DNA of 64,000 nt from Vombatus ursinus (GCF_900497805.2 NW_020954556.1:28787671-28851670); one strand, 5' to 3'; counted from the stretch's first letter, positions 1-11,890 are shown. The notes: generated by a model not told the origin, from the letters alone. A program made the numbers and translations.

Positions 1-62
1 GGCCTGGATAGTCCCTGAAATCCTTTCCAACTCTCAAAATCTCTCATTCTGTGAATTAAGAA
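1..62 (+). repeat. MIR3-like 3' end fragment
   Basis: The stretch 'ccctgaaatcctttccaactctcaaaatctctcattctgtg' has the form of the MIR3 3' end (change in a run of 'gatctc...ccttccagctctaaat...tctatgattctg'). It is cut by the window edge, so only the end is seen. Confidence 0.5.
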
Positions 63-84
63 AACTGAAAACTTTTCATGAAGG

Positions 85-1000
85 ATATGATGTTGTCACA
101 TCCATACCTTAGGAAGATTATTTTGGCAGCTATGTGACGGATAAACTGGAAACAGGAGACACTGAAAGCAGGGGAACCAATTAGAAGCTATTAAAAATAG
201 TCCAGGTGAGGGGAGATGAGGGCCTAAACTAGAGTTGTAGCTGTGTGTGGAGAAAATGTGATGGCTATAAAAAGGACAAGGCTTGGCAACTAATTGGATA
301 CAGAGGTGCTGAGGTAAAAGTAAGAAACAAGTATGACTCTAGGGAAATGAACCTGGGTTACTAAAAGAATGGTATTGGTCTTGCAAGAAAAAGGGTACTT
401 CAGGACAGATAAGGGTTTAAGGGAAGTTAATGAGCTCCATTTTGGACATACTGAGTGAGATGCTCATGGTTCATCAAGATGAGTAATGAACCGTTAGGAG
501 GAAATGAGATCACCTGGGGAGAATATAGAGAAAGAAGAGAAGAGGGTCTACAGCAGAGCCTTGGTAGATACCTGCACTTAGTGGGCAGGAGATTATGATC
601 CAGTAAAAGAGACTAATAAAGAATAGTTGGATGGTTAGGAAGAAAACAGGAGAGAGTAGTGTCATGGAAAACCAGGGGGAAGGAAGCATGCAAGAGAAGG
701 GTAATGATGTCAAATGTTAGAAAGGTCATGAAGACTGAGGACTGTGAAAAGGCCATAGAATTTATCAATTAAAAAGTAATTCAGGACCTTTGTAAAAAGT
801 TTCAGTAGAGCAAGAGGAAAAGATTAAGGACTAAAAGGGTAATGAAATGGAGGCATAAAATATAGACTATTCTTTATGGTGTTATAGAGGATGATAGCTT
901 AAGGGTGTCAGAGTCAAGGAGATGTTTTTGTTTTTTGCTGTTGTTTATTTTTAAAGAATAAAGGTGGTCTGGATAGGTGGAACCAAGGAAGAAAAACAGT
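85..1000 (-). mobile_element. L2 LINE fragment, antisense
   Basis: Read on the minus strand this is the L2 reverse-transcriptase region and the coding stretch downstream of it. The left part (about 180-220) is the complement of the segment that encodes 'LDYCNSLL' and 'SLLQSILHTAAK'. The centre (430-720) is the complement of the 'PQGSVLGPLLFSLYT..GDLI' block, and the right end reaches the 'AFDTVDHSLL' region near 720-900. Reading frames are broken throughout, so this is an old 5'- and 3'-truncated copy. Family recognition rests on the conserved peptide pattern, not on an alignment. Confidence 0.75.
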
Positions 1001-1774
1001 GAGCTCCCTGGCCCCCTCCAATCCCCTCCAAACAGATTTAGAAAATACACCAGACCAAATACAGATTGGGAAATCCAAGAAAAAGTCACAATAAGATTTT
1101 TGGTTTTTGTTTTCCCAGTTCAAGTTGGCATTAAGATACATTGCACAGTGGAAACTGGGTCTGTTTAGGAATATGGGTCTGTATGCAGTATACCAACACA
1201 CAGGGATTGAAAGAGGATGGGAGCTGTGGGCCAGGATGAGAGGAGGTCCTAAAGCCATACCAAAGCATTTCAATCTCATGCAGGATGCAGGAGTAGGGGA
1301 CATCTAGCAGCTTTGTCACTCACTACTCAGTTCTGCGCACTGAGGAGGTTCTTATCTTTCTCTTTTTCACTGTCCCCTTCTTAAGAATTTGTTTTGCTTC
1401 TTACCAATGTCTCCCTAAATCTACCCTCCATCTTATTCCCATCTCACCTTCCAACCCCTCTCCCTCCTACTTCCTTTTGGGTAAGATGAATTTCTATACC
1501 CAACTCTGAGCAAACGTTTATTCTTCCCTCCTTGAACTAGCTCAGATGGGAGTCAGGTTCAAGTGTTGCCTGCTCCACCCCCATCACTCCCCCCACATAC
1601 ACACACATCCCGCTCCATTGTATAAACTCTTCTTTATTCTTCCTCCCCCTTCCCGACTTCCAGGGCATCCCTCTTTACTATCTTTCCATTCTCCTTTTAA
1701 GATAATCCCAACATAATAGGTCACACCAACATAATAGTATCACACCCTGGCCTTCAAATTAAACTTCCTTTAAC
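1001..1774. other. Unassigned interval with pyrimidine-rich tract
   Basis: No repeat or gene is recognised here. From about 1355 to 1700 the plus strand is strongly pyrimidine-rich (long C/T runs with short CA stretches). Open frames of 60-130 codons in 914-1319 overlap on both strands and show no codon-like pattern. Confidence 0.4.
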
Positions 1775-4325
1775 TTTCCTAGCAGCAAACATTGGCATTC
1801 AATAAACTATGTCATTGTAAGAAGAAGAGACAGACAGGATGTGAGAGTGAGGAAAGCAATGCGTGGTGCAGAGTGCTGGACTGATCACAGACTTAGCCTC
1901 TCCAAGCTAAATATTTACATTCAACAAAAGTGGCAAGGCAAAATGACTACCAGAAGAACTAATGTCAACAGATTAGAGTGCTTCTCTTAGTGACAACAGT
2001 TTGTTGCTAACTTAGAAGGAAAGTTGAGCCAACACGCAGTTGGCAATAGTAGAGCAGAAAAGAAGTGGGCAACCTTCAGAGATGTGGTGTATAGCACTGC
2101 ATTTGCTCATCTGCGTCAGAACACTCACAAACATCAAGACTTGTTTGATGAAAATGATGGGGAAATTCAAAAGCAGCTAAATGAAGAAGAACTCCACGGG
2201 GTTTACCAGCAGAATAGTTCATCCATCTATAAGAAAGCAGCACTTGGGGAGGGGGGAAGGGAAGGAGGGAGGTAGAGAAAATTTAAAAGTCAAAAGCTTA
2301 TGGAAGTGAATGTTGAAAGTTAAAAATAAATAAATATTTTTTTTAAAAAAAGTAAAATACAAGTGAAACTTAGAAAGATGCAAGATTCTTGGTTCAGTGA
2401 GAAGGCAAATGAAATTCAGTTTTACACTGAGACTAACAATCCAAAGTGATTTTATGATGCCCTGAAGGCTATTTATGGGCCAAAGATCTATGGTGCTTCT
2501 CAACTACTCAGTGCTAATGGAGCCACATTGATTAGTGATGAGGACATGATACTAGAGAGATGGGCTGAACACTTCCATAGTCTTCTCAACAGACCATCAT
2601 CAATCAATGCTGAAGCCACTGACCATTTACCTCAGGTTGAAGTCAATTCCCCTCTAGCTGAAGTTCCAACTGAAGAAGGTGGCAAAGCACCTGGTGCTGA
2701 TTCTATTTCAGCTGATATTTACAAGGTGAGGTGGTGGTGTCTATTGCTCATATAAAACCTGACTGAAATATTCTGGGTTAGATGGCAAGAGAAAGTTATC
2801 ACCCAGGAGTTCATTGTCCATTTCTATAAAGGTAAAGGAAATAGATTGTCCTGTGACAATCATGGAAGGGTCTCTCTCTCTTAGTTATTGCTGGCAAGAT
2901 TCTTGCCAGAGTCCTCCTTAATAAGCTGATCCTTCAACTGGAAGATACTTGACAGCCAGTGTGGCTTCAGCAAGGGCTGAGGAACAGTCCATATGGAGTT
3001 TGCTGCCCAACCACTCCAGGAGAAATGCCAAGAGCAGAACAGAGATCTGTACACCACTTTGGTAGACCTGACCAAGGCCTCTGATACTGTCAGTCACAAG
3101 GGCTTATGGAAAATTATGTCAAAATTTGGTTGCCTAGAGAAGTTCATCAGTATTACACATCAATTTCGTGATGGCATGCTTGCCCTGGTTTTAGATAATA
3201 AACGATGCTCTCATGCTTTCCCAGTAACCAATGGAGTGAAACAAGGCTGTGTGCTTGCTCCCATGCTTTTTAGTATGATGCTCAGCCACGTTGTCAACTG
3301 CCTTATATAAGGATGAACATAGCATCAAGGTAAGCTATTGCACTGATGGTAAATTCTTCAACTTGACAAGCCAAAACCAAAGTGGAGGGAGTGCTGGTGC
3401 ATGATTTTTTGTTTGTTGATGATTGTGCACTCAATATGGTGCTCTGAAGCTGAGATGCAACAAAGTATGGATTGATTCTCTGCTGTTTATGTTAATTTTG
3501 GTCTAACACTTAAGAAAACACAGGTGCTCCATCAGCCAGCACCACACCATCCAAATGTGGAACCATCAGTTACAGCAAATGGAGAAGTTTTGAATACTAT
3601 GGATAAGTTCACTTACCTTGGCAGTATACTTTCCAAGGATGTACACATTGATAATGGGGTTGACACACGCATTGCCAGAGCCAGCTCAGTGCTTGGGAGG
3701 TTCCAAAGGAAAGTATGGGAGAGAAGAGGTATTAGACTGACTACCAAACTGAAGGTCTACAGAGCCATTGTACTGTCCTCATTGTTGTAGGTCTATGAAA
3801 CCTGAACAGTATACCAGCGCCATGACAAGAAACTTAATAGCTTCCATTTGAATTGTATTAGGAAGATGGGCTCTCTGATGAGCTGGCCATGTTGTCTGAA
3901 TGCCAAACATATGCTTGCCAAAAATACTATTTTATGGAGAACTCACACAGAGCAAGTGCTTAGATGGTGGTCAGAAAAAGTGATACAAGGACACTCTCAA
4001 GGTCTCTTAAGAACTTTGGAATTGATTTTAGGACATACGAGACACTGGCACAGGACTGCCCAGCATGATGTGCCCACATCAGAGAAGGTGCTGTGTTCTA
4101 TGAGCAAAGCAGAATTGAAGTAGCTTAAAAGACATGCAAGATGCACAAATTCAGAGAATCTACCCCAAATATTCACATGGACTATTTGTGCCCAATCTGT
4201 GGTAGAATATTCTGAGCTTGTATTGGTCTGATCAGTCAGAGTCAGACACACTGTAACCTAACACAGTGATGTCATTTTGGTCCTCTTCAAGAATGAAGGA
4301 CGACAGCCAATCAACCGACCAACCA
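1775..4325 (+). mobile_element. RTE-type LINE, 5'-truncated and decayed
   Basis: A non-LTR retrotransposon missing its N-terminal endonuclease half. Three-frame reading gives, in order: the endonuclease C-terminus (1789-1900: HWHSINYVIVRRRDRQD, then TDHRL); a linker (MQDSWFSEKANEIQ, near 2380); the block before the RT (2528-2725, AEHFHSLLNRPSS and GKAPGADSISADIYK); RT core motifs (2993-3310, LQEKCQEQNRDLYTT and PVTNGVKQGCVLAPMLFS); the catalytic box as FVDD at 3412-3423 rather than FADD; the thumb (3600-3790, FTYLGS, ARIARASS-like, LKVYRAIVLSSLL); and a 3' end with a short (AACC)-like tail at 4310-4325. It has several frameshifts and stops and is interrupted by an L1 tail. The clade (RTE or RTE-X) is from memory of the protein family; an element of this sort is dead. 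Confidence 0.8.
2236..2350 (+). mobile_element. Short L1 3' end inserted in the RTE
   Basis: About 115 bp ending in the standard marsupial L1 terminus ('aaaagcttatggaagtgaatgttgaaag..aaaaataaataaat' plus A-run). It lies between KKAA and VKYK of the RTE linker, which otherwise continues, so it is a severely 5'-truncated L1 insertion. No clear target duplication could be read. Confidence 0.7.
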
Positions 4326-5455
4326 GCTCTTCATGATCATGTTCCTTTTTTTGTTTGCTTATTCTTCTAGTCTATGGCTTGATTTAGGAGTTTATGTTAG
4401 TGCTGGGGTCTGCTCACTTCTGGGGGAGGATGTGTGTCCTGAACTTCTGCCGCTTTCACAGTTCAGTCTGGGGACCTACAAGTTTTCAGTGCTTCCTAAG
4501 TGGTGTGAACTGAGGAGAGGTCTATTTACTGCCCTCCCAGTCTGAGTTCTGTAAGTTCCTGCCCCAGGTTTGGGTCTGTTGGCTCCTGAGTGGATGAGTT
4601 TCAGTAGACTGTTGATGGTCTTGCTTGTTAGCTAACAAGAGCAACTAGGAAGGTTCTACAGGTTCAGAGTGACTGAACTGCTTGGCTCCCCTTTTGTCTT
4701 GGTCTCCAGCCCTGGTTGTTACACTGCAGGCTCATGTGCTGCGCTAAAGGTTAGAAATGAGCAGCCACTTGCGCTCCTGGGCTCAGAGCCACAGAGCTAA
4801 GTTTCTGGAATTTGTTTTGTGCTCAGTACCCAGCTAGGTCCTTGTCCTCAGTTCCCTTCCATCCTGGATCTGTGACCTGGAATTGGGTAATGGGTGACAG
4901 AGCTGCCAGATTGCATCCAGTACAGCTCCCTGCACTAGTTCAGGAGTCTACGGGGATCTCTTTCTGCCCTGGTTCTTCCTACTCTGGTGTTCAGTTTCAG
5001 TCACCCTACCTTCTTTGAGTTCTAGAACGCTCCCTGCTAGAGCAGTTTTTAAATGCTAGTTTACCTCTGCCTATGCACTGCTTTTCATATATTATAAATG
5101 AGTGAATTTCAAATTAATAAAATGTAGTAACTTCCTGACTATAAAATGTGCTAGTGGGAATGATGATTATAGATTACATTCATTATCTTAAGTAATCCAT
5201 TTTTTTCTTTGCCAATATTTTTGGTAATTTCCCCAAATGGTGCTCCTAGACAGTTCCCATTTCAGTGTCCACAGACCTCTCTGTCTTCATAAGCTGCCCA
5301 GCCCTGAAAAAAATTCCTCACTATGACTTCTTCTTGTCTTTTCTGATAAGAATTTGATCTGTTACATTTTCTAGTCTGTAGAGGAGGCAGAATGTATGAG
5401 CTGGGCAAAAATGATGACTCTCACTCTGCCATCTTAACTCTATCCACACCTCCTC
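4326..5455 (-). mobile_element. Antisense L1-like 5'UTR fragment
   Basis: On the minus strand this starts with 'taagatggcagagtgagag' (about 5425-5445), the usual L1 5' head, and reads toward 'agcactgaaaacttgtaggtcccca' (4470-4500). That segment matches the 5'UTR of the L1 at 18545 ('agaactgaaaatttacaggtccc'). The GC-richer 4350-5040 part fits an L1 5'UTR. There is no poly-T at the left edge, so the fragment is cut where it meets the RTE tail. The AT-rich stretch 5055-5240 inside it is the first copy of a direct repeat. Confidence 0.45.
5055..5240 (+). repeat. Direct repeat copy 1 (186 bp)
   Basis: From 'gctagtttacctct' to 'tttccccaaatgg' this AT-rich segment is repeated at 6255-6448 with close to 90 percent identity by eye. 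Similarity stops abruptly at both ends. The family is not recognised. Confidence 0.85.
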
Positions 5456-5459
5456 CCCT

Positions 5460-5595
5460 ATCTTTTTACACATGAGGAAATTGAGACCAAAACGGATTAA
5501 GTGATGCTCTCAAAGTCACACAGGTGTTAAATGGCAGAACCAGAATTAGAGTTTCAGTTCTTTAACTCCAAATCCAGTCTTCCTTCTCTTGTTCC
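5460..5595 (-). repeat. MIR, antisense
   Basis: Complement of the MIR core: 'acacatgaggaaattgagacc', 'aagtcacacaggtgttaaatggcagaac', then 'ctccaaatccagtcttcc'. Decayed and lacking clear ends. Confidence 0.7.
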
Positions 5596-5599
5596 ACAT

Positions 5600-6254
5600 A
5601 TGCAAAGTTTTCATAAAAATGATGACTATCTGGAAAGGTACCTACCAATTTTCAATGTATATATCCATTCAATTATGTCACACACAAAAAGACAGATTTA
5701 AATTTAGCACTTTTGAGGAACAGCCTGACATGGTAACATGTAATGCTACTAAGAATTTGGCAATTATTGAAAATGCATTTAGAAATTGATCTTTATAAGC
5801 AAAAATAAAACTTCATTTGTCAACAGTTCTGGCAAAGGTCTAAGAATTTGCTCTGCTGGAACGTGTAGGCATTTGCTTTAGTGAACCCTATAATTGCCGA
5901 TTGGTGCCACTTGTTAGCACAATGCAATGCAAGCATTGTAAAAGCCAAAGTTATTTAACCTTAAATATAATACTATTTGTTTTCTTCACCCCATTCCTTT
6001 TTGTTTGTTTGTTTTTTTAAAACATGTGAATCTACTCAGTTAAAAAAAAAGTCTAAGGAATTTAACTGCATTTATACTCTCCAATAACTAAATAAGGAAC
6101 TAAAATTAAAATGACGATGTCCCACAGGTGTCTATAGATAAATGATTACCTTTAGGGCTCTTGAAAATTGTATTGTCTTAAATAGATTACAGATTTCCCT
6201 TGAAATCTTGCTCACACTATTAATTTAATTACCACATTCTTTCCTTCCTCTCCC
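5600..6254. other. Unassigned AT-rich interval
   Basis: No repeat or gene recognised. One 66-codon frame at 5589 shows no domain and no codon bias, and I treat it as chance. Confidence 0.4.
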
Positions 6255-6448
6255 GCTAGTTTATCTCTTATGTCCTGTTTTTCATATATTATAAATTAGT
6301 GAATTTCAAACTAATAAAATGTAGTAATTTCCTGACTATAAAATGTGCTAGTATGAATGATGATGATCTACTCCAAATAGACTGAATTCATTATCTTAAG
6401 TAATCCATTTTTTTCTTTGCCAGTATTTTTGGTAATTTCCCCAAATGG
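6255..6448 (+). repeat. Direct repeat copy 2 (194 bp)
   Basis: Second copy of the segment at 5055-5240. It differs mainly by a few extra bases in the middle ('ctccaaatagactg' region, about 6371-6386). Confidence 0.85.
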
Positions 6449-6854
6449 ATTCACATAGATACTGCTGTCTTTTACTCAAATGGATATGAGTTTCCTCAAA
6501 TATACAGATAGATACTCATCTACTCCTCTGAGCCCCATCATACCTATCCTCATATACTGACTGACATGTACTTAGTAACAACCTTGTTTGTGAATTGATC
6601 ATGAATATTTGTCATTTATGGAATATAAGCCTTCATATTTGGGATCATGGGCTATAAAGAAGAGCTATTTTTTTCTCTAGAATATTGCTTTACAGAAAAT
6701 AATGCTGAATGTGTGTGCCTTTGCCATAGATTCTATGCATTTGATCCTTCTCTCCTCAAATCTCTCATTGTACTATTCGATCTCACCTATGCACTTAAGC
6801 ATATTCTAACTTATATTACAGTAATTTGTGCATATCTCACCTCCCTATTAGATT
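6449..6854. other. Unassigned AT-rich interval
   Basis: A 72-codon frame at 6647 is present but shows no family signature. Nothing else recognised. Confidence 0.35.
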
Positions 6855-7418
6855 ATCTAAGATAGTGTTCTCCAAAGTGGAAGTGCACAAGACAATTCAT
6901 TGGGGCAAAGAAAGAAAAAAAGAAGAAAATCTGTTTATTCTTTACCTAAAAAAAAGAAATTAAGTTTTACTAATAATGTTTAATATCCAGATTGACACAG
7001 AAGCCCTCAGTCAGTCCTCATATCATATGGTCATGTGTCATATATGTTACATGAAGTACACTTTAGTAAAGAGTGGGAGTTCTACAATGCAATGGTGTTG
7101 CCTTCATCCATTTCAGCACATTGCAAAGCACTGCAGTTTACATGTGTCCAGTTAAATGTATTTATGGATTGTATTACATGGTTTTAACTAAACAAATATT
7201 CATAAAATGGACAACTGGCTTTTAAAAATTCCTTCAGAGAAACTGCAGATCAAAGATAACACTAAAACACCAAGCACAACAAACAAAAGGAAAATGTCAG
7301 AGCTGACACTTCTACTCCTGGTAGGACCTCTTCACCAACTACGTTAATAATTAAAAACAGTGTGGTTATCAAATTTGATAAGAAGTCAAAAAAATTAAAA
7401 ATTATCAAGAAATATGGA

Positions 7419-7441
7419 TATATATATATATATATATATAA
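7419..7441. repeat. (TA)n simple repeat
   Basis: Uninterrupted TA dinucleotides for about 23 bases inside the hAT-like element. Confidence 0.95.
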
Positions 7442-8199
7442 CTACTATTAACACTAAACCTCCCCACCAAAGTACATATTGTGTCTTGAGATGGTATCTA
7501 ATGATAGTATGAAGCCACTGTGATTAGCAAGATATTTAAAAACCAAGCTTTTGAAGCCCAAAACAATGTGTCACCTACACAGATTTTTTTATCCACACAC
7601 CTAAACTCTGAAATAGAATTTTCTAACTTGCTTAAATATCTACCAAACTAAGAGTTCTAGTGAGTTTTAAATTCATGTATTAAAAAATATAAAATGCAAG
7701 ACCTGATTAGTTTGCAAAAGCAAATTACTTTCCTCAAGGAAGATGGACATTTACTAGGCAAATGCCAATAAAAACTTTTGCTTAATTGGTAAATAGGATT
7801 GAAAATGAGTGTCATGATTTAATATGCAGTTACTAATTTTCTTTTTCTATTTAGCTCCATGTAGGTTTATGAGGTATCTTTTTTTAACAGTAATAGTCAC
7901 TAAAACCAAGTACTGAAATAAGCTCAGAGTTGAACCTCTGCATCACAAAGGGTTAAATCAAGATATTCATGAATAAAGCATCATATTAAATCACAAGTTT
8001 AAAAAATTATGCATAATACATACATAATAATAGATACAAGTATACATATGCATACATATGAATATATAAAATTTGGGTCACAAAATTCCATTTGGGGCCT
8101 TAGAAATTACAATAAATGTCTAAATAAGCAGCTTTTAAACATTTATCACAATTTATGACTGAAAATATTTTTGTATTTGCATGCAGAAATTTTTCTTAA

Positions 8200-8446
8200 T
8201 AGGGTATCTACATCGCACAATAGATAAAGAGTACCAGGCCTGAAGTCAAGAAGACTCATCTTCCTGAATTCAAATCTGGCCTCAGACACTTACTAGCTGT
8301 GTGACCCTGTTTGCCTCAGTTTCCTCATCTGAAAAATGAGCTAGAGAAGAAAATGGCAAACCACTTCAGTGTCTCTGCCAAGAAAGCACCAAATGGGGGT
8401 CATGAAGAGTCAGACACAACTGAAACGGCTGAACAATGACAACAAA
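8200..8446 (+). mobile_element. MAR1/MON1-type SINE (MIR-core, tRNA-derived)
   Basis: Runs from a decayed tRNA-like head ('cgcacaatagataaagagtaccagg') through 'ttcaaatctggcctcagacacttactagctgtgtgac' and 'cagtttcctcatctg' to the diagnostic tail 'gggtcatgaagagtcagac' and 'aactgaaacggctgaacaatgacaac'. It sits inside the 2 kb hAT-like element and so is younger than it. Confidence 0.85.
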
Positions 8447-8553
8447 GGGGTGGGGATAGTAACTTCATTAATTGTTCTATTACATTATTGTTCTTTTGTC
8501 ATAACTGGCTATTAATGCTCACTAATCAATATTAATATGCTTAATTATTAATC

Positions 8554-8621
8554 TTGTAATATTATTTTAGTGAGAGCAAAAAGGGTTTTTGTTGTAATAT
8601 TATTTTAGTGAGAGCAAAAAG
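8554..8621. repeat. 30 bp perfect direct repeat, 38 bp period
   Basis: The 30-mer beginning 'ttgtaatattattttagtg' occurs at 8554-8583 and again at 8592-8621, separated by 'ggtttttg'. A recent local duplication. Confidence 0.9.
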
Positions 8622-8869
8622 ATAATAAATAAAATGCAATAAAATTATTTTAAAATGTTTTTAATTTAAATGTTTCATCTATTATCCTTTTTAAATTTTT
8701 TTGTATTATTCAAAATGTACATGTTATTATTAGAACACCATATTATTAGAACAGTAATAAATGTATATAATTTATTAATAAATACTACATATATTGAGGA
8801 TATATAGTAAAAAAAATTTACTGATAGGAGTATGGAACTGAAAAGGTTTGGAGAACACTGATCCAAAAT

Positions 8870-9975
8870 TCAACATACTAAAAATTAGCAGGACTCAGTT
8901 AGAAAAATATTTAAGTTCATCAACTCAACTTATACTTTACGGATCCATGATTCTACTGCTTAGAGATGTTCTCTCCCCCAACAGAGATCACAACCATGCC
9001 TTGTACATGGTCTTCACGATGATGAAAGTCTCTGAACTTCTTCCCTAGCATAAGTACAGGACAACAGATAGAGTCCATCACTTGAGTCTGTAGCTCAAGC
9101 TTTAACAGCTTCTGAGGGCCACTGACAACATTCTTTAAGAATCCCGGCTCACCTTTCAGGCAAAATAAAACATCAGCATAAGCTTTATTGTAGGTCTTAA
9201 CTCAATAAATTATATAAGTTAGAGAGGGCTAATAATATTCTAACTGAAGGTCACCTTTCAATCTTTTACTCACAAGCTCTAAAAGGAGAAACAAGCTTAT
9301 AAAGGAGACAACAGAGAAAAAAAGGGAAAAAAGGAGAGAAAGCAGACAGGAATCTGCACATTAAGTAGAATAGGAAAATTCGATTCTACTAAATTTCAAT
9401 TAAATAAATAATTTAATGAACTCTTCTTATGTGTTGGCAGGATAGGGAAGAGAAATGACACAAAGAGGAATATGAGAGATTTCATTTCAAAGAGGAAAAT
9501 GTCAGTAAAATGCTTAACTTTCACTGAACTACTTCTACTTTTGACAAAAAGTTTACTATACAATTTGAGAATGGTACAGTTTTAATTCTGGAAGGACTGA
9601 CTATGGAAGAATAATCTACTCAATTTGCATTCATTCCAAAACTATGACCTTTATACCCAAACAGAAATGATTTTCTTTCAAACCCATAATTCTTTATTAA
9701 ATAAATCTTGCAAATGGCAGATATTAGAGCATGTTCTGCCTAACTGTAGAGGTGTAACTAAAATATCAATTAAAAACTTTAGCATATGAGAAATTACCAA
9801 TCTATTTAGTATTTAACATTTATTCAATATCAAAATGCCTCCCACCAAAACTACAGATCAATATGTCAACTCTCCAAAATGTTCAAAAGGCTCTCTAGCC
9901 ATGATTAAAACAACCAATTCAATTGGTAAGCTTCCAAAAATATATATGACTATGACCATATGGAACATTACATAA
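8870..9975. other. Unassigned AT-rich interval
   Basis: No repeat or gene recognised over about 1.1 kb. A 66-codon frame at 8848 has no recognisable domain. Confidence 0.35.
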
Positions 9976-9979
9976 CTTA

Positions 9980-10042
9980 TGAGTAATCAATAAGCATTTA
10001 ATAAGCCCCTACTCTGTGCCCCAGCAAGGTACTGGTGATAAC
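9980..10042 (-). repeat. L2 3' terminus, antisense
   Basis: 'atcaataagcatttaataagcccctactctgtgcc' is the complement of the L2 3' end ('ggcacatagtaggcgcttaataaatg'). Confidence 0.65.
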
Positions 10043-10150
10043 AGGCAGCTAGATGCAGTGGATGGTGTTAGACCTGGAGTGAACACCTGAATTCTAATGC
10101 TGCCTCAAACACTTACTCCCTGTATTACACTGGGCAAATCACTTAACTCA
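10043..10150 (+). mobile_element. tRNA-derived SINE, decayed
   Basis: Begins 'ggcagctagatgcagtggatgg' and continues 'gaattctaatgctgcctcaaacacttactccctg..ttacactgggcaaatcactta'. Diverged and slightly shortened copy of the marsupial tRNA-derived SINE. Confidence 0.75.
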
Positions 10151-10179
10151 TAATTTTAGGGAATACGTTTTTTTTTTTT

Positions 10180-11714
10180 TGTGGGTAAGAAAAGGTAATT
10201 CAAAGTCTAGTACCCTAACTCCGGATCTGTTGGAATAAAAAAGTGCTACACCAGTACTCTTGTGGGTGCCATCCTACCTACGGTGGAGATTCCATCTAGC
10301 TCAGGAGTTGTCCTGGTCAGCCCCTGATCTAGCCCTCCAAGGTCAATTTATAAGGCTACTCTTGCTTTGTGTATGCTCTCAGAAAAAAACAGCTACATGT
10401 TGGTCTATCTGCTTGGCACACAATTTTCAAGTGAGAAAAGAACTTGAAACAACAAAGAACACAAAGTTATCTGTAATGCCTGTACTCAGTCTTTCATTCT
10501 ATAGTACTGCTTCCTAGGGCAGTAGTTTTTAAGTTTGTTTTTACATTTCAGGGAAATTTATTTTAAAATTATTCTTTGATAGGGGGAGGGGGAAAGGATA
10601 TTTGTGTTTTGTTTGGTGACAGGATTTTTTTTTAAAAATAAAACTGAAATCCTAAAATAGAACAGAAATTTAAAAAATATTAACTGTTTAAAGTCAGGAT
10701 CCCTCACTAAAAATCTTGATAAACAAACTGTCTTTTCAGAGATTCTACTTGTTAGCTTGCTTTATTTCAGGAAAATGGTTTTATTGCTCACAGTTAATAT
10801 AGATAATATAGTTAATTTTAGTTAATCTAGATTTCAGCTCAGGCACAAAAACAGTCTGTCAGCAACAGCCCTTGGCAAAAACCCACAAACATCCTCAGAA
10901 TTTGATGAAAAGTTCAATCCTTATATGGAAAACATGAAATTTCACTCCCAGTATATGGCAACTTAAAACACACTATGCTAGTTCAAGAAGGTAGTAAATG
11001 GAGATTTGTATATAAAATTTGAAGCCTCCAGAACTTTTTATCATTTAAACAAGCAGACTAAGAGTCTTAGGAAATCTAAAAACTTTCCTTATTTTCAATT
11101 TAAAAGGAACTGTAAAACCATATCAAATTGGTTTGGAAGTAGGTTGAGTTTTCATTCTTTCTTAAATACCAGATTCTGCATTCATTTTGAACTTTCTTTA
11201 GCAATTAAAAAATGCAAATGTTCATTATTTTTCGTAACAATATTCAAAATGACTTTGCTTAAAATCTATTCCTCTGAATGGATTTAATGAACAAATAAAT
11301 CACAGGTGTTTCATAAACCTGAACAATTTTTTTTAATTCTCAAAGAAAATACTATATTTAGCTGCCTTGTCTCATAAAGCACATTTGATTTAAATTTTGT
11401 GAAAGCCACCCTTCCCCTAAGTAGTCTATTATAAAGAAAAATAATTCAAATTGCAAGGTGATAGTTGAAAAAACATATAACCATGCCATTTCTTTCAACT
11501 GATAATTAATTCTACCCACACTTCATAAATTAAAATTAACAATCTTTCTAGCTCATGTTTCTAAAAACTTCTGAAAAAATTTTTTTATTAAAATGTAAGT
11601 AATAGAGGAGTGCATCCTCCAGGGTTTTTTTGGGTTTGTGTGTGTGTGTGGTTTTTTTTATAATGTCCACGGTAATCTTTAAGCAATAATTAGCATGAAG
11701 ATTTATCAGGCTGG
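10180..11714. other. Unassigned interval
   Basis: About 1.5 kb with no recognised repeat. Frames of 85 codons (10260) and 93 codons (11006) begin with ATG but show no domain, splice context or bias that would support a gene. Confidence 0.35.
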
Positions 11715-11890
11715 AAAACTCCATGGGATCATAGGTGGGACTGGAAGGAACCGCAGACACAATCTCGTGTCAACCCCTTATTTGACAGAAGAGGAGATTG
11801 AAGCCCAGACACCCATGTAAGAAATGGAAGATCTGGGGAACAAACTCAGGGCCCCTGACTCCAAATCCAGCATTCTTTCTTCTTCACCAC
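11715..11890 (-). repeat. MIR3-type SINE, antisense
   Basis: Complement order is clear: 'gatcataggtgggactggaaggaacc', 'tttgacagaagaggagattgaagcccag', 'ggggaacaaactcagggcccctgactccaaatccagcattc'. Confidence 0.7.

Larger units (their letters stand above)
6863..8860. mobile_element. hAT-like DNA transposon, about 2 kb, with matched ends
   Basis: The left end reads 'tagtgttctccaaagtgg' and the complement of the right end reads 'cagtgttctccaaacctt', agreeing over nearly all of the first 14 bases. The flanking 8-mers are 'atctaaga' (6855-6862) and 'atccaaaa' (8861-8868), 6 of 8 identical, as expected for an aged hAT target duplication. The interior is AT-rich and has no transposase frame that I recognise. 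It contains a TA run, a MAR1 SINE and a 30 bp duplication. It is either a non-autonomous element or a decayed autonomous one. Confidence 0.55.

Noticed and set aside
10260-10517. 85-codon open frame as a possible gene
   Set aside because: No domain, no paralogue, no supporting splice or promoter context; length is within chance expectation.
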